From Castellaniella sp034674885 (GTDB taxonomy: Bacteria > Pseudomonadota > Gammaproteobacteria > Burkholderiales > Burkholderiaceae_B), in assembly GCF_034674885.1 (NCBI RefSeq), contig NZ_JAUCDS010000038.1:1-20612 (forward strand): a stretch of 20,612 nucleotides of DNA, in the 5' to 3' direction. A program made the position numbers and the translations under genes. Positions within the stretch are counted from its first letter, which is position 1. The number at the start of each line of letters is the position of its first letter. The notes beneath the pieces were generated by a model that was not told the origin of the DNA, did no database searches, and saw only the letters and a list, made by a program, of their open reading frames with translations. Positions 13,747 through 20,612 of the stretch are shown here, piece by piece.

Positions 13747-16063
13747 CCGACGGCCCCTGGAAGTCGGGCGCGAAGTCATCCACCGCAATGACCCGGTCGC
13801 GCAGGTCGTTGCGGGCGCGCAGGCGTTCGTATTCCTCGTCCGTCAGCCCGCCTGCGGCGTGGACCGCTTCGGCGATGTCGCGCACATTGGCGCGCGGGTC
13901 GCCGGCGGGAATCTGCCCCGATTTTTCGAATTCGCGCACGCGAGCATCCAGCGGCTGCGTGTCCAGCACGGCCTGCAGCGCTGATTCCAGAGCGCCTACG
14001 GGTTCTTCCAGCGCGTCAGGCACATAGGCCAGCCGGGTCAGGCGATCGCGGGCGGCGCCTGGCGTGCAGAGCACATCCGCCACGGAGGCGGATAGTGTGT
14101 CCGAGGGGGCTGAAAAACTGCGGCCCCAGGGAAACAGCAGCACTTTCAGGGCGCAGGCCAGGAACCGGTTGGGGAAGTTGCCCAGCACACCGTCGATGGC
14201 GTCCTGTGCCCGGCAGAACGCGTCCTGGATGGCCCAGTGCGCCAGCGGTGCGTCGGTGGCTTGACGGCCTTCGTCTTCGAAGCGCTTCAGGGTTGCTGAA
14301 ATCAGGTAGAGCTGCGACAGCACGTCGCCCAGCCGTGCAGATATGGATTCGCGGCGTTTCAGCGAGCCGCCCAGCACCAGCATGGATGTTTCCGCCAGCG
14401 TGGCAAATGCAGCCGAAAACCGCGTCAACTGCCGGTAATAGCGTGCCATGCTGGGGGCGACGTCGGTGTCGGGGCGGGCCAGCAGGGCGCCGGTCCAACC
14501 GTGCCCGATCGCGCGCATTTTGTTGCCGGCCGCATGGCGCATATGCCCCCAGAACGCTACATCGAAATCCGCCAGCCCCTGTTCCGGATCGTCGGCCTGT
14601 GCGGCGCGCATTTCCGCCAGCACGAAGGGGTGGCAGCGGATTGCGCCTTGGCCAAAGATGATCAGGCTGCGCGTCAGGATGTTGGCGCCTTCCACGGTGA
14701 TGCCCACGGGAATCTGCTGGTAGGCCCGCCCCAGGAAGTTCTGCGGCCCCAGAATGATGCCCTTGCCGCCGATGATGTCCATGCCGTCGTTGACCACGTT
14801 CCGGCCGCGTTCGGTGACGTGGTATTTGGCGATGGCCGACAGCACGGCGGGCTTTTCACCCAGATCGACTGCGCCGGCCGTCATGGATCGTGCCGCATCC
14901 ATCAGGTAGGTGTTCGCGCCGATGCGGGCCAGCGGTTCGATGACGCCTTCGAATTTGTGGATGCGGGTGTGGAACTGGTCGCGGACCACGCTGTAGGCGC
15001 CGACCGCCCGGGCCGTCAGCTGCGCCATGCCGGCGTAGGACGCGGGCAGCGAGATCGAGCGCCCGGCCGCCAGGCATTCCATCAGCATGCGCCAGCCCTG
15101 GCCTGCGCGTTGCGGGCCGCCGATGATGAAGTCCAGCGGCATGAACACATCGTGCCCGCGCGTGGGGCCGTTCATGAACATGGCATCCAGCGGAAAATGA
15201 CGTCGGCCGATTTCCACCCCCGGGTGGTCGCGCGGCACCAGCGCGCAGGTAATGCCGATGTCGGGCTCCGAACCCAGCAGGCCGTCCGGGTCGTACAGCC
15301 GGAACGCCAGTCCCAGCACCGTGCAGACCGGTCCCAGCGTGATGTAGCGCTTGTCCCAGCTCACGCGCATGCCCAGGACTTCTTCGCCTTGCCACAGGCC
15401 TTTGCAGACGATGCCGTGGTCCGGGATGGCGGCGGCGTCCGAGCCTGCCCAGGGGCTGGTCAGGCCGAAGGCAGGGATGTCCTCGCCGCGAGCCAGACGG
15501 GGCAGGTAGTGGTTCTTCTGCTCTTCCGTGCCGTAATGCAGCAGCAGTTCGGCGGGGCCCAGGGAATTGGGCACCATGACGGTGGCCGACAGCGCGGAAT
15601 TGCGCGATGCCAGCCGGGTCACCACCGCCGAATGGGCGCTGGCGGAAAACCCCAGGCCGCCGTATTCCTTCGGGATGATCATGCCGAAGAATCGATGTGT
15701 CTTGATGTAGTCCCAGGCTTCGACTGGCAGGTCCAGGTCCTGGCGTGTGACCTGCCAGTCGTGCACCATGGCGCACAGCGTGGCGACTTCGTGGTCCAGG
15801 AAGGATTGCTCTTCGTCCGACAGGCGTGGTGCAGGAATGGCGTGCAGGGCGCGGGCGCTGGGGTGGCCGGAAAACAGAGCGCCGTCCCACCAGACCGTGC
15901 CGGCCTCCAGGGCCTCGCGTTCGGTGTCCGACATGCGGGGCAGGATGCGTCGGAACAGCGCGTACAGCGGTCGGCTGAAATACTTCAGGCGCCAGTCCCG
16001 ATGGATCAGCACGCAGGCCAGGCCAATCAGGATGAGAAGGATCAGGATCAGCACGACGGTCAT
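13727..16063 (-). CDS. fadE: long-chain acyl-CoA dehydrogenase, FadE type
   Basis: The protein (778 residues) resembles FadE, the large flavin-dependent acyl-CoA dehydrogenase that makes trans-2-enoyl-CoA in the first step of beta-oxidation. The N-terminus is a hydrophobic membrane anchor (about residues 3-20), as in E. coli FadE (814 residues). The acyl-CoA dehydrogenase core spans about 75-470: DWQVTRQDLDLP, FFGMIIPKEYGGLGFSASAHS, FGLTSPWAGSD, DGMDIIGGKGIILGPQNFLGRAYQ, ITVEGANILTRSLIIFGQG. The C-terminal third is the extra helical domain specific to bacterial FadE (DUF1974 type). The start at 16063 has GGAG 7 bases upstream and begins with the anchor. Its divergent neighbour is guaB; a TATCAT -10 candidate on the minus strand lies at 16111-16106. 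No other fatty acid oxidation gene is in the window. Confidence 0.93.
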   Translation of the reverse strand: MTVVLILILLILIGLACVLIHRDWRLKYFSRPLYALFRRILPRMSDTEREALEAGTVWWDGALFSGHPSARALHAIPAPRLSDEEQSFLDHEVATLCAMVHDWQVTRQDLDLPVEAWDYIKTHRFFGMIIPKEYGGLGFSASAHSAVVTRLASRNSALSATVMVPNSLGPAELLLHYGTEEQKNHYLPRLARGEDIPAFGLTSPWAGSDAAAIPDHGIVCKGLWQGEEVLGMRVSWDKRYITLGPVCTVLGLAFRLYDPDGLLGSEPDIGITCALVPRDHPGVEIGRRHFPLDAMFMNGPTRGHDVFMPLDFIIGGPQRAGQGWRMLMECLAAGRSISLPASYAGMAQLTARAVGAYSVVRDQFHTRIHKFEGVIEPLARIGANTYLMDAARSMTAGAVDLGEKPAVLSAIAKYHVTERGRNVVNDGMDIIGGKGIILGPQNFLGRAYQQIPVGITVEGANILTRSLIIFGQGAIRCHPFVLAEMRAAQADDPEQGLADFDVAFWGHMRHAAGNKMRAIGHGWTGALLARPDTDVAPSMARYYRQLTRFSAAFATLAETSMLVLGGSLKRRESISARLGDVLSQLYLISATLKRFEDEGRQATDAPLAHWAIQDAFCRAQDAIDGVLGNFPNRFLACALKVLLFPWGRSFSAPSDTLSASVADVLCTPGAARDRLTRLAYVPDALEEPVGALESALQAVLDTQPLDARVREFEKSGQIPAGDPRANVRDIAEAVHAAGGLTDEEYERLRARNDLRDRVIAVDDFAPDFQGPSGSETRL

Positions 16064-16105
16064 GATGCGGCTCCAGGCCCGGGCGGTGCGTCCGGGTATG
16101 GAGAC

Positions 16106-16111
16106 ATGATA
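16106..16111 (-). promoter_or_regulatory. candidate -10 element for fadE
   Basis: Read on the minus strand, TATCAT matches the -10 consensus at 5 of 6 positions, 42 bases before the fadE ATG. The region at the -35 distance (CCGGTC) is poor, which would suit an activator-dependent or weak promoter. No recognisable fatty-acid regulator palindrome was seen. Confidence 0.3.
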
Positions 16112-16143
16112 GCGCCTGGCTTGCCGCTGACCGGATCTAGGGG

Positions 16144-16172
16144 TTTATCCGGGGGCTCCTACGGCGTATAAT
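16144..16172 (+). promoter_or_regulatory. guaB promoter
   Basis: A perfect TATAAT -10 hexamer (16167-16172) lies 28 bases before the guaB ATG, with TTTATC (16144-16149, 3 of 6) at 17 bases spacing as a weak -35. The predicted start near 16179 gives a leader of about 22 bases containing CGGAG (16184-16188). Confidence 0.6.
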
Positions 16173-16200
16173 CCTGCTTTGCCCGGAGTCTAAACAGTTT

Positions 16201-17661
16201 ATGCGTCTCATCAAAAAAGCGCTCACCTTCGACGACGTTCTCCTGGTGCCTGCCTTTTCCCAGGTTCTGCCGCGCGACACGCGCCTGACCACGCAGCTCA
16301 CGCGTGGCATTCAGCTGAACATCCCGCTCGTCTCCGCCGCCATGGATACCGTGACCGAATCCCGCCTGGCTATCGCCATGGCTCAGGAAGGCGGCATCGG
16401 CATCATCCACAAGAACCTCAGCGCCGACGAACAGGCCCGTGAAGTCGCTCGCGTCAAGCGCCACGAGTTCGGCATCGTCATCGATCCCGTCACCGTGACT
16501 CCCACGATGAAGGTCCGCGACGCCATCGAACTGCAGCGCCTGCACGGCATTTCGGGCCTGCCCGTGGTCGAAAGCGGCAAACTGGTAGGCATCGTCACGA
16601 ACCGCGACCTGCGCTTCGAAGACCGCCTGGACATGTCACTGCGCGAGATCATGACGCCGCAGGACCGCCTGGTCACGCTGCGCGAGGGCGCGACGCTGGA
16701 AGAAGCCCAGTCCCTGATGCACAAGCACCGTCTGGAACGCGTGCTGATCGTCAACGAAAAATTCCAGCTGCGCGGCCTGGCTACGGTCAAGGACATCGTC
16801 AAGAACACCGAACACCCCCTGGCCAGCAAGGACACCCAAGGCCAGTTGCGCGTAGGCGCTGCCGTGGGCGTGGGCGAGGGCACCGACGAACGCGTTGAAA
16901 AGCTGGCGGCTGCCGGGGTCGACGTCATCGTCGTCGATACGGCGCATGGCCACTCGGCCGGCGTCATCGAACGCGTGCGCTGGGTCAAGAAACACTACCC
17001 CAACATCCAGGTCGTGGGCGGCAACATCGCCACGGCCGCTGCGGCCCGCGCCCTGGTCGAGGCTGGCGCCGACGCGGTCAAGGTCGGCATCGGCCCGGGT
17101 TCCATCTGCACCACCCGTATCGTGGCCGGCGTGGGCGTGCCGCAGATCACCGCGATCGCCGACGTGGCCCAGGCCCTGGAAGGCACGGGCGTGCCGCTGA
17201 TCGCAGACGGCGGCATCCGCTATTCCGGCGACGTGTCCAAGGCCCTGGCTGCCGGCGCATCCACCTGCATGATGGGCGGCATGTTCGCGGGTACCGAAGA
17301 AGCCCCCGGCGAGGTCGTCCTGTTCCAGGGTCGATCCTACAAATCGTACCGGGGCATGGGCAGCCTGGGCGCCATGGCTGACGGTTCGGCCGATCGCTAT
17401 TTCCAGGATCCGAACAACAACGTCGACAAACTCGTCCCCGAAGGCATCGAGGCCCGCGTTCCCTACAAGGGCAGCGTCATCGCCATCATCTTCCAGTTGG
17501 TGGGCGGGATCCGGGCGTCCATGGGCTACTGCGGCTGCGCCACCATCGCCGATCTGCATGACCAGGCCGAATTCGTCGAAATCACCGCCGCCGGGGTGCG
17601 TGAATCCCACGTCCACGACGTGCAGATCACGAAAGAAGCCCCCAACTACCGCGCCGACTGA
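16201..17661 (+). CDS. guaB: inosine-5'-monophosphate dehydrogenase
   Basis: The protein (486 residues) oxidises IMP to XMP with NAD+, the committed step to GMP. The catalytic TIM barrel is split by a pair of CBS domains (about residues 93-205; PTMKVRDAIELQRLHGISGLPVV and MTPQDRLVTLREGATLEEA). Catalytic C303 sits in the IMP loop GIGPGSICTTR; phosphate-binding ADGGIRYSGD and MMGGMFAGTEEAPGE, then the flap motif YRGMGSLGAM, follow. Length and organisation are those of a standard bacterial enzyme. The ATG at 16201 begins with the conserved LTFDDVLLVPAFS region. The 3' end overlaps the convergent hydrolase gene by 16 bp. guaA lies 2.15 kb further on, same strand, beyond the inserted minus-strand operon. 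Confidence 0.97.
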   Translation: MRLIKKALTFDDVLLVPAFSQVLPRDTRLTTQLTRGIQLNIPLVSAAMDTVTESRLAIAMAQEGGIGIIHKNLSADEQAREVARVKRHEFGIVIDPVTVTPTMKVRDAIELQRLHGISGLPVVESGKLVGIVTNRDLRFEDRLDMSLREIMTPQDRLVTLREGATLEEAQSLMHKHRLERVLIVNEKFQLRGLATVKDIVKNTEHPLASKDTQGQLRVGAAVGVGEGTDERVEKLAAAGVDVIVVDTAHGHSAGVIERVRWVKKHYPNIQVVGGNIATAAAARALVEAGADAVKVGIGPGSICTTRIVAGVGVPQITAIADVAQALEGTGVPLIADGGIRYSGDVSKALAAGASTCMMGGMFAGTEEAPGEVVLFQGRSYKSYRGMGSLGAMADGSADRYFQDPNNNVDKLVPEGIEARVPYKGSVIAIIFQLVGGIRASMGYCGCATIADLHDQAEFVEITAAGVRESHVHDVQITKEAPNYRAD

Positions 17662-18377
17662 TCACCCGCATCCAGCAAGGCCTCGGCCACCTGGTCCGGG
17701 GCGCTGATCATCGCATCGTGGCCGCAGGCCAGATCCTGCCAGGACCACCGGCTTCCGTACGTTTCACGTGCCCATTCATAGGCCTGCGAGACAGCGGGGA
17801 AAGGCAGTTGGATACAGCGCAGATACGTGACCGGCAGGCCGTTGCCCAGCGGATGATCCAGGCGTAACGGTTCGCGGTAAGTGCCGATCGGATGCGGTGT
17901 CAGTCGGCCTTGCACGGCCGCGATGTCCTCGGCCCGGCTCAGTCCCAGGCTTTCGGGCCTGGGCGGGGCGATGCCGCCGGTCCCGGCAGCGCTGAGTTCC
18001 AGCCGCTGGACGACGGTATCAGGCAGCGTGTCGAATGTGGATTTGCCGGGCGGCAGCAGAAAGGCATCCAGATAGACCAGGCGCCGGAGGCGCCCTGGCA
18101 GGCGGTCGGCCACACCCGAGATCACCAGCCCGCCGAAACTGTGGCCCACCAGGATGACGTCGCGTAGATCCTGCGTGATCAGTTGTTTTTCTATGTCTCG
18201 GATGAAGGTGTCCAGCGTGATGTCGGGCCCCAGCAAGTGGCTGCGTTCCCCCAGCCCCGGCAGCGTCGGGGTGTGGACGAGGTGGCCCGCCTGTCGTAGC
18301 CGTTGGGCGACGGCAGACCAGCACCAGCCGCCGTGCCAGGCGCCATGTACGAGCATATAGGTATGAGCAGTCTTCAT
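17646..18377 (-). CDS. alpha/beta hydrolase, esterase EstC / hydroxynitrile lyase-like
   Basis: A 243-residue alpha/beta-hydrolase with the N-terminal oxyanion motif VHGAWHGGWCW (residues 10-20), nucleophile S80 in LVGHSFGG and probable catalytic H220 in ACGHDAM. The pattern HGAWHGGWCW with LPGLGERSH is typical of the small esterase group related to EstC and to plant hydroxynitrile lyase, salicylate esterase and methyl-ketone synthase proteins. No signal peptide is present. The substrate is unknown. The start at 18377 overlaps the stop of the upstream MFS gene (ATGA) and has GGAGAGG 7 bases before it, so it is translationally coupled to the transporter. The same frame is open far upstream, but that extension is a shadow of the MFS gene. 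The 3' end overlaps guaB by 16 bp on the opposite strand. Confidence 0.92.
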   Translation of the reverse strand: MKTAHTYMLVHGAWHGGWCWSAVAQRLRQAGHLVHTPTLPGLGERSHLLGPDITLDTFIRDIEKQLITQDLRDVILVGHSFGGLVISGVADRLPGRLRRLVYLDAFLLPPGKSTFDTLPDTVVQRLELSAAGTGGIAPPRPESLGLSRAEDIAAVQGRLTPHPIGTYREPLRLDHPLGNGLPVTYLRCIQLPFPAVSQAYEWARETYGSRWSWQDLACGHDAMISAPDQVAEALLDAGDQSAR

Positions 18378-19660
18378 GGGCGAGCCTCTCCGGTCGGCGT
18401 GGGCTTGACGCCCGCCTGCAGCCGCAGAATGGGCAATGCCCCGGCCACCAGGCCCAGGGTGCCCAGCACCAGTGCGAATTCCAGCGGCGCGCCGAACAGG
18501 GCGTGGGTCAGGCTGAAGAACAGCGGGCCGATCAGCTGACCCAGGGCGAAGGACGCCGTCATGGCCGCCATCTGGCGCTTGGCGCCCGCCTGACCCACGG
18601 CGGCCTGGGCTTCCTGCAGGCCAACCATGGTGATCACCATGAAGGTGCTGCCTACGCACAGGGCCGCCAGCAGGATCGCTGCCAGCGAGTGCCACAGGGC
18701 CGGCAGCAGCACGCCGATGGCCATCAGGATCTGTGCGCCGGCCCAGATCTGCGGTCGGCTGAAGCGCCGCGCCATCCGGCTGGCGACCAGCGTCGACCCC
18801 GCGCCTGCCAGCCCGAAGACCGGCCAGGCCAGACTGAACAGCCACGGGTCGGGCACCAGCAGCCGCGCCTGGGCGGGCAGGAAAGTGGCGGGCAGGATGT
18901 AGCCGAAGCCGTACACGCCGTAGCACAGGATCAAGCCCCAGTGCAGCGACGGCAGGTTGGGGATCTGCGCCGCCATGGCGGGGCCTGGATCTGCCGGCGC
19001 CGGTGCGTCGGGCGCCTGCGCAGCCTGCGAGGCCGGTGTCGGCATCCCTGCGTCGGCGGGTTTCTGGGCCCCCGTCATCGGTGCCTGGTCGGCCTGATCC
19101 GTCGATCGCCACAGCATGGATGCCCCCATCAGGCCCAACAGGGCTGCGGCGGCCAGCCACAGCCAGGCCTGCGACGAGGTCGTGCCCAGCAGCGTCAATC
19201 CCATGCAGGCCAGGCCTGCGAACGTGATTCCGCAACCCACGCCGGCGAAGACGATGCCGCTGTGCCGTTCCTGGCCCTGGGCGTTCAGGCGGGCGATGCA
19301 CAGCGATGCCGTGCCGATCAGCACCCAGGCGCTGGCCACGCCCGCCAGCAGGCGCCAGATCAGCCAGCCGGCCCAATGGGTATCCAGCCCCATGGCAGCC
19401 GTCATCAGGACCACCAGCCACAGCCCCCGGCGCAGCAGTGTGGCGGGGGACCAGCTCATGTGCGTGACCAGCAGAGCGCCCAGCAGGTAGCCCAGGTAAT
19501 TGGCACTGGCCAGCCAGCCCCCCTGGGACAGCGACAGCCCCAGATCCGCCTGCATCATCGGCAGCACCGGCGTGAAGGCGAAGCGGCCGATGCCCATGGC
19601 GACCGCCAGCGCGAGCAGCCCGGCAAGGGGCAGGGGAAGAGTCGGTGAGCGGAATGCCAT
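18374..19660 (-). CDS. YbfB/YjiJ-like MFS transporter
   Basis: A 428-residue inner-membrane transporter with about 12 hydrophobic segments in two halves. The first segment has AVAMGIGRFAFTPVLPMM and is followed by DLGLSLSQGGWLASANYLGYLLGAL, the signature of the YbfB/YjiJ group of the major facilitator superfamily (MFS_4 type). The two halves are joined by an unusually long Ala/Pro/Gln-rich loop, about residues 185-238, probably cytoplasmic. Substrates of this group are largely unknown. The start at 19660 is chosen because the protein then starts just before the first membrane helix and the predicted promoter at 19692-19720 gives a 25-base leader; an upstream ATG at 19750 would lie before that promoter. 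The ribosome-binding site is poor. It is the first gene of an operon with the hydrolase at 17646. Confidence 0.9.
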   Translation of the reverse strand: MAFRSPTLPLPLAGLLALAVAMGIGRFAFTPVLPMMQADLGLSLSQGGWLASANYLGYLLGALLVTHMSWSPATLLRRGLWLVVLMTAAMGLDTHWAGWLIWRLLAGVASAWVLIGTASLCIARLNAQGQERHSGIVFAGVGCGITFAGLACMGLTLLGTTSSQAWLWLAAAALLGLMGASMLWRSTDQADQAPMTGAQKPADAGMPTPASQAAQAPDAPAPADPGPAMAAQIPNLPSLHWGLILCYGVYGFGYILPATFLPAQARLLVPDPWLFSLAWPVFGLAGAGSTLVASRMARRFSRPQIWAGAQILMAIGVLLPALWHSLAAILLAALCVGSTFMVITMVGLQEAQAAVGQAGAKRQMAAMTASFALGQLIGPLFFSLTHALFGAPLEFALVLGTLGLVAGALPILRLQAGVKPTPTGEARP

Positions 19661-19691
19661 GGGGGTGATGTGTTTTGTCGTGAACCCGGCT

Positions 19692-19720
19692 ACTGTAACG
19701 GTTGGGAAGGCTTGCGGCAA
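19692..19720 (-). promoter_or_regulatory. promoter of the MFS-hydrolase operon
   Basis: On the minus strand TTGCCG (19720-19715) and TACAGT (19697-19692) are spaced by exactly 17 bases. The expected start is near 19685, 25 bases before the MFS ATG at 19660. Both hexamers are partial matches, but spacing and position are good. Confidence 0.45.
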
Positions 19721-19812
19721 AGTCCGATTACCAGACAGGCGGCGCACCATGGAAGCAAGCCCTGTCCATGGGTTACATTAACGCCTTGAACAGCCCTTCG
19801 ACGTTACCCGCC

Positions 19813-20612
19813 ATGCATCAGCGCATCCTCATCCTGGACTACGGTTCACAGGTCACTCAGCTCATCGCCCGCCGTGTGCGCGACACCGGTGTCTATTGCG
19901 AGATCCATCCGGGCGACGTGGACGACGCCTTCATCCGCGATCAGCTGGCTCAGGGCCTGAAGGGCATCATCCTGTCGGGCAGCCATGCCTCGGCCTATGC
20001 CGACGAATCCCTGAAAGTGCCAGGCGCGGTCTTTCAGGTTGGCGTGCCGGTGCTGGGCATCTGCTACGGCATGCAGTCCATGGCCATGCAGTTGGGCGGC
20101 AAGGTCGAATTTTCCGATCATCGCGAATTCGGCTATGCCGAAGTGCGGGCCCACGGCCACACCCGGCTGCTGAACGGCCTGCAGGATTTCGAAACCCCCG
20201 AAGGCCACGGCATGCTGAAGGTCTGGATGAGCCACGGCGATCGCGTCACGGCGCTGCCGCCGGGCTTCATCCGCATGGCCTCCACGCCCTCGTGCGAAAT
20301 CGCCGGCATGGCCGACGAGGCGCGCGGCTTCTACGCCGTGCAGTTCCACCCCGAAGTCACCCACACCGTGCAGGGCCAGGCTCTGCTGCAGCGCTTCGTC
20401 ACCGAAATCTGCGGCTGCGCGCGCGACTGGAACATGCCTGACTACGTGAGCGAGGCCGTCGCCCGCATCCGCGAACAAGTCGGGTCCGACGAGGTCATCC
20501 TGGGCCTGTCCGGTGGCGTGGATTCGTCCGTGGCCGCCGCCCTGATCCACCAAGCCATCGGCGACCAGCTGACCTGCGTGTTCGTCGATCACGGCCTGCT
20601 GCGCCTGAACGA
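19813..20612 (+). CDS. guaA: GMP synthase (glutamine-hydrolysing), 3' part missing
   Basis: The 266 full codons present cover the glutamine amidotransferase domain and the start of the synthetase domain; the gene runs off the window. It aminates XMP to GMP using glutamine and ATP. Seen in order: RILILDYGSQVTQLIARRVR at the N-terminus, nucleophile C84 in GICYGMQ, catalytic H179 and E181 in AVQFHPEVTHT, and the PP-loop SGGVDSS at 233-239 of the ATP pyrophosphatase domain. GSHASAYAD replaces the GGPxSVY form seen in many GuaA proteins. The ATG at 19813 fits the normal start of the family; the ribosome-binding site is weak. It is divergent from the MFS operon; the 152-base gap contains a possible -10 (TACATT, 19774-19779) without a clear -35. 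Confidence 0.96.
   Translation, partial: MHQRILILDYGSQVTQLIARRVRDTGVYCEIHPGDVDDAFIRDQLAQGLKGIILSGSHASAYADESLKVPGAVFQVGVPVLGICYGMQSMAMQLGGKVEFSDHREFGYAEVRAHGHTRLLNGLQDFETPEGHGMLKVWMSHGDRVTALPPGFIRMASTPSCEIAGMADEARGFYAVQFHPEVTHTVQGQALLQRFVTEICGCARDWNMPDYVSEAVARIREQVGSDEVILGLSGGVDSSVAAALIHQAIGDQLTCVFVDHGLLRLN

Noticed and set aside
14501..16171. A 556-codon plus-strand frame opposite fadE
   Set aside because: It mirrors fadE codons and has no coherent protein pattern; fadE itself is clear.
18378..19421. N-terminal extension of the EstC-like hydrolase to 591 residues
   Set aside because: The extra part lies entirely within the MFS gene in a different frame; the ATG at 18377 with GGAGAGG and ATGA overlap is the natural start.
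1..20612. tRNA, rRNA, CRISPR arrays, insertion sequences, phage genes, riboswitches
   Set aside because: No repeat-spacer pattern, transposase, integrase or known RNA signature was recognised on reading both strands; a covariance-model search was not possible here.

Overview
The window looks like chromosomal DNA of a GC-rich betaproteobacterium, most likely order Burkholderiales and perhaps family Alcaligenaceae. This is inferred from strong G/C third-position preference, the style of PurL, GreB, FadE and GuaB, and TACAAT/TAAAAT-type -10 elements. No rRNA, tRNA, CRISPR array, insertion sequence or phage gene was recognised. Most of the window is core metabolism; the left 1.6 kb is the only part that looks accessory.

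Layout. (1) 1-1311: a LysR-type regulator (minus, cut by the window edge) divergent from a small NAD(P)-dinucleotide-binding oxidoreductase (plus). The DNA between them is AT-rich and carries a LysR-box-like dyad. (2) 1419-1640: a tiny, extremely cysteine-rich GDCCVxC-family protein (minus). (3) 1947-6995: a complete four-gene branched-chain 2-oxoacid dehydrogenase operon, bkdA1-bkdA2-bkdB-lpdV, with start/stop spacing of +2, -1 and +2 nt. (4) 7113-13726: four plus-strand genes: an alpha/beta hydrolase, a PHP-family phosphoesterase/RNase (RNase AM type), greB and purL. (5) 13727-16063: fadE on the minus strand, abutting purL tail to tail with no spacer. (6) 16201-17661: guaB with a perfect TATAAT -10 element. 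(7) 17646-19660: a minus-strand two-gene operon, a YbfB-like MFS transporter followed by an alpha/beta hydrolase that overlaps it by ATGA; the hydrolase also overlaps the 3' end of guaB by 16 bp. (8) 19813-20612: guaA, cut by the right edge.

How the genes fit together. The bkd operon encodes E1-alpha, E1-beta, E2 and a dedicated E3, so it alone supplies the whole complex that turns the transaminated forms of valine, leucine and isoleucine into acyl-CoAs. FadE starts beta-oxidation, also on acyl-CoA. purL, guaB and guaA are three steps of de novo purine/GMP synthesis lying within 11 kb; the RNase AM-like gene upstream (pAp or 5'-end nucleotide recycling) is loosely related. The MFS/hydrolase operon is a probable transport-plus-hydrolysis pair with unknown substrate, sitting between guaB and guaA.

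No clearly new multigene system was found. The best second looks are the orphan GDCCVxC protein, the LysR box touching its own start codon, the competing stems and the short leader ORF in front of purL, and the perfect inverted repeat that contains most of both convergent stop codons of purL and fadE.
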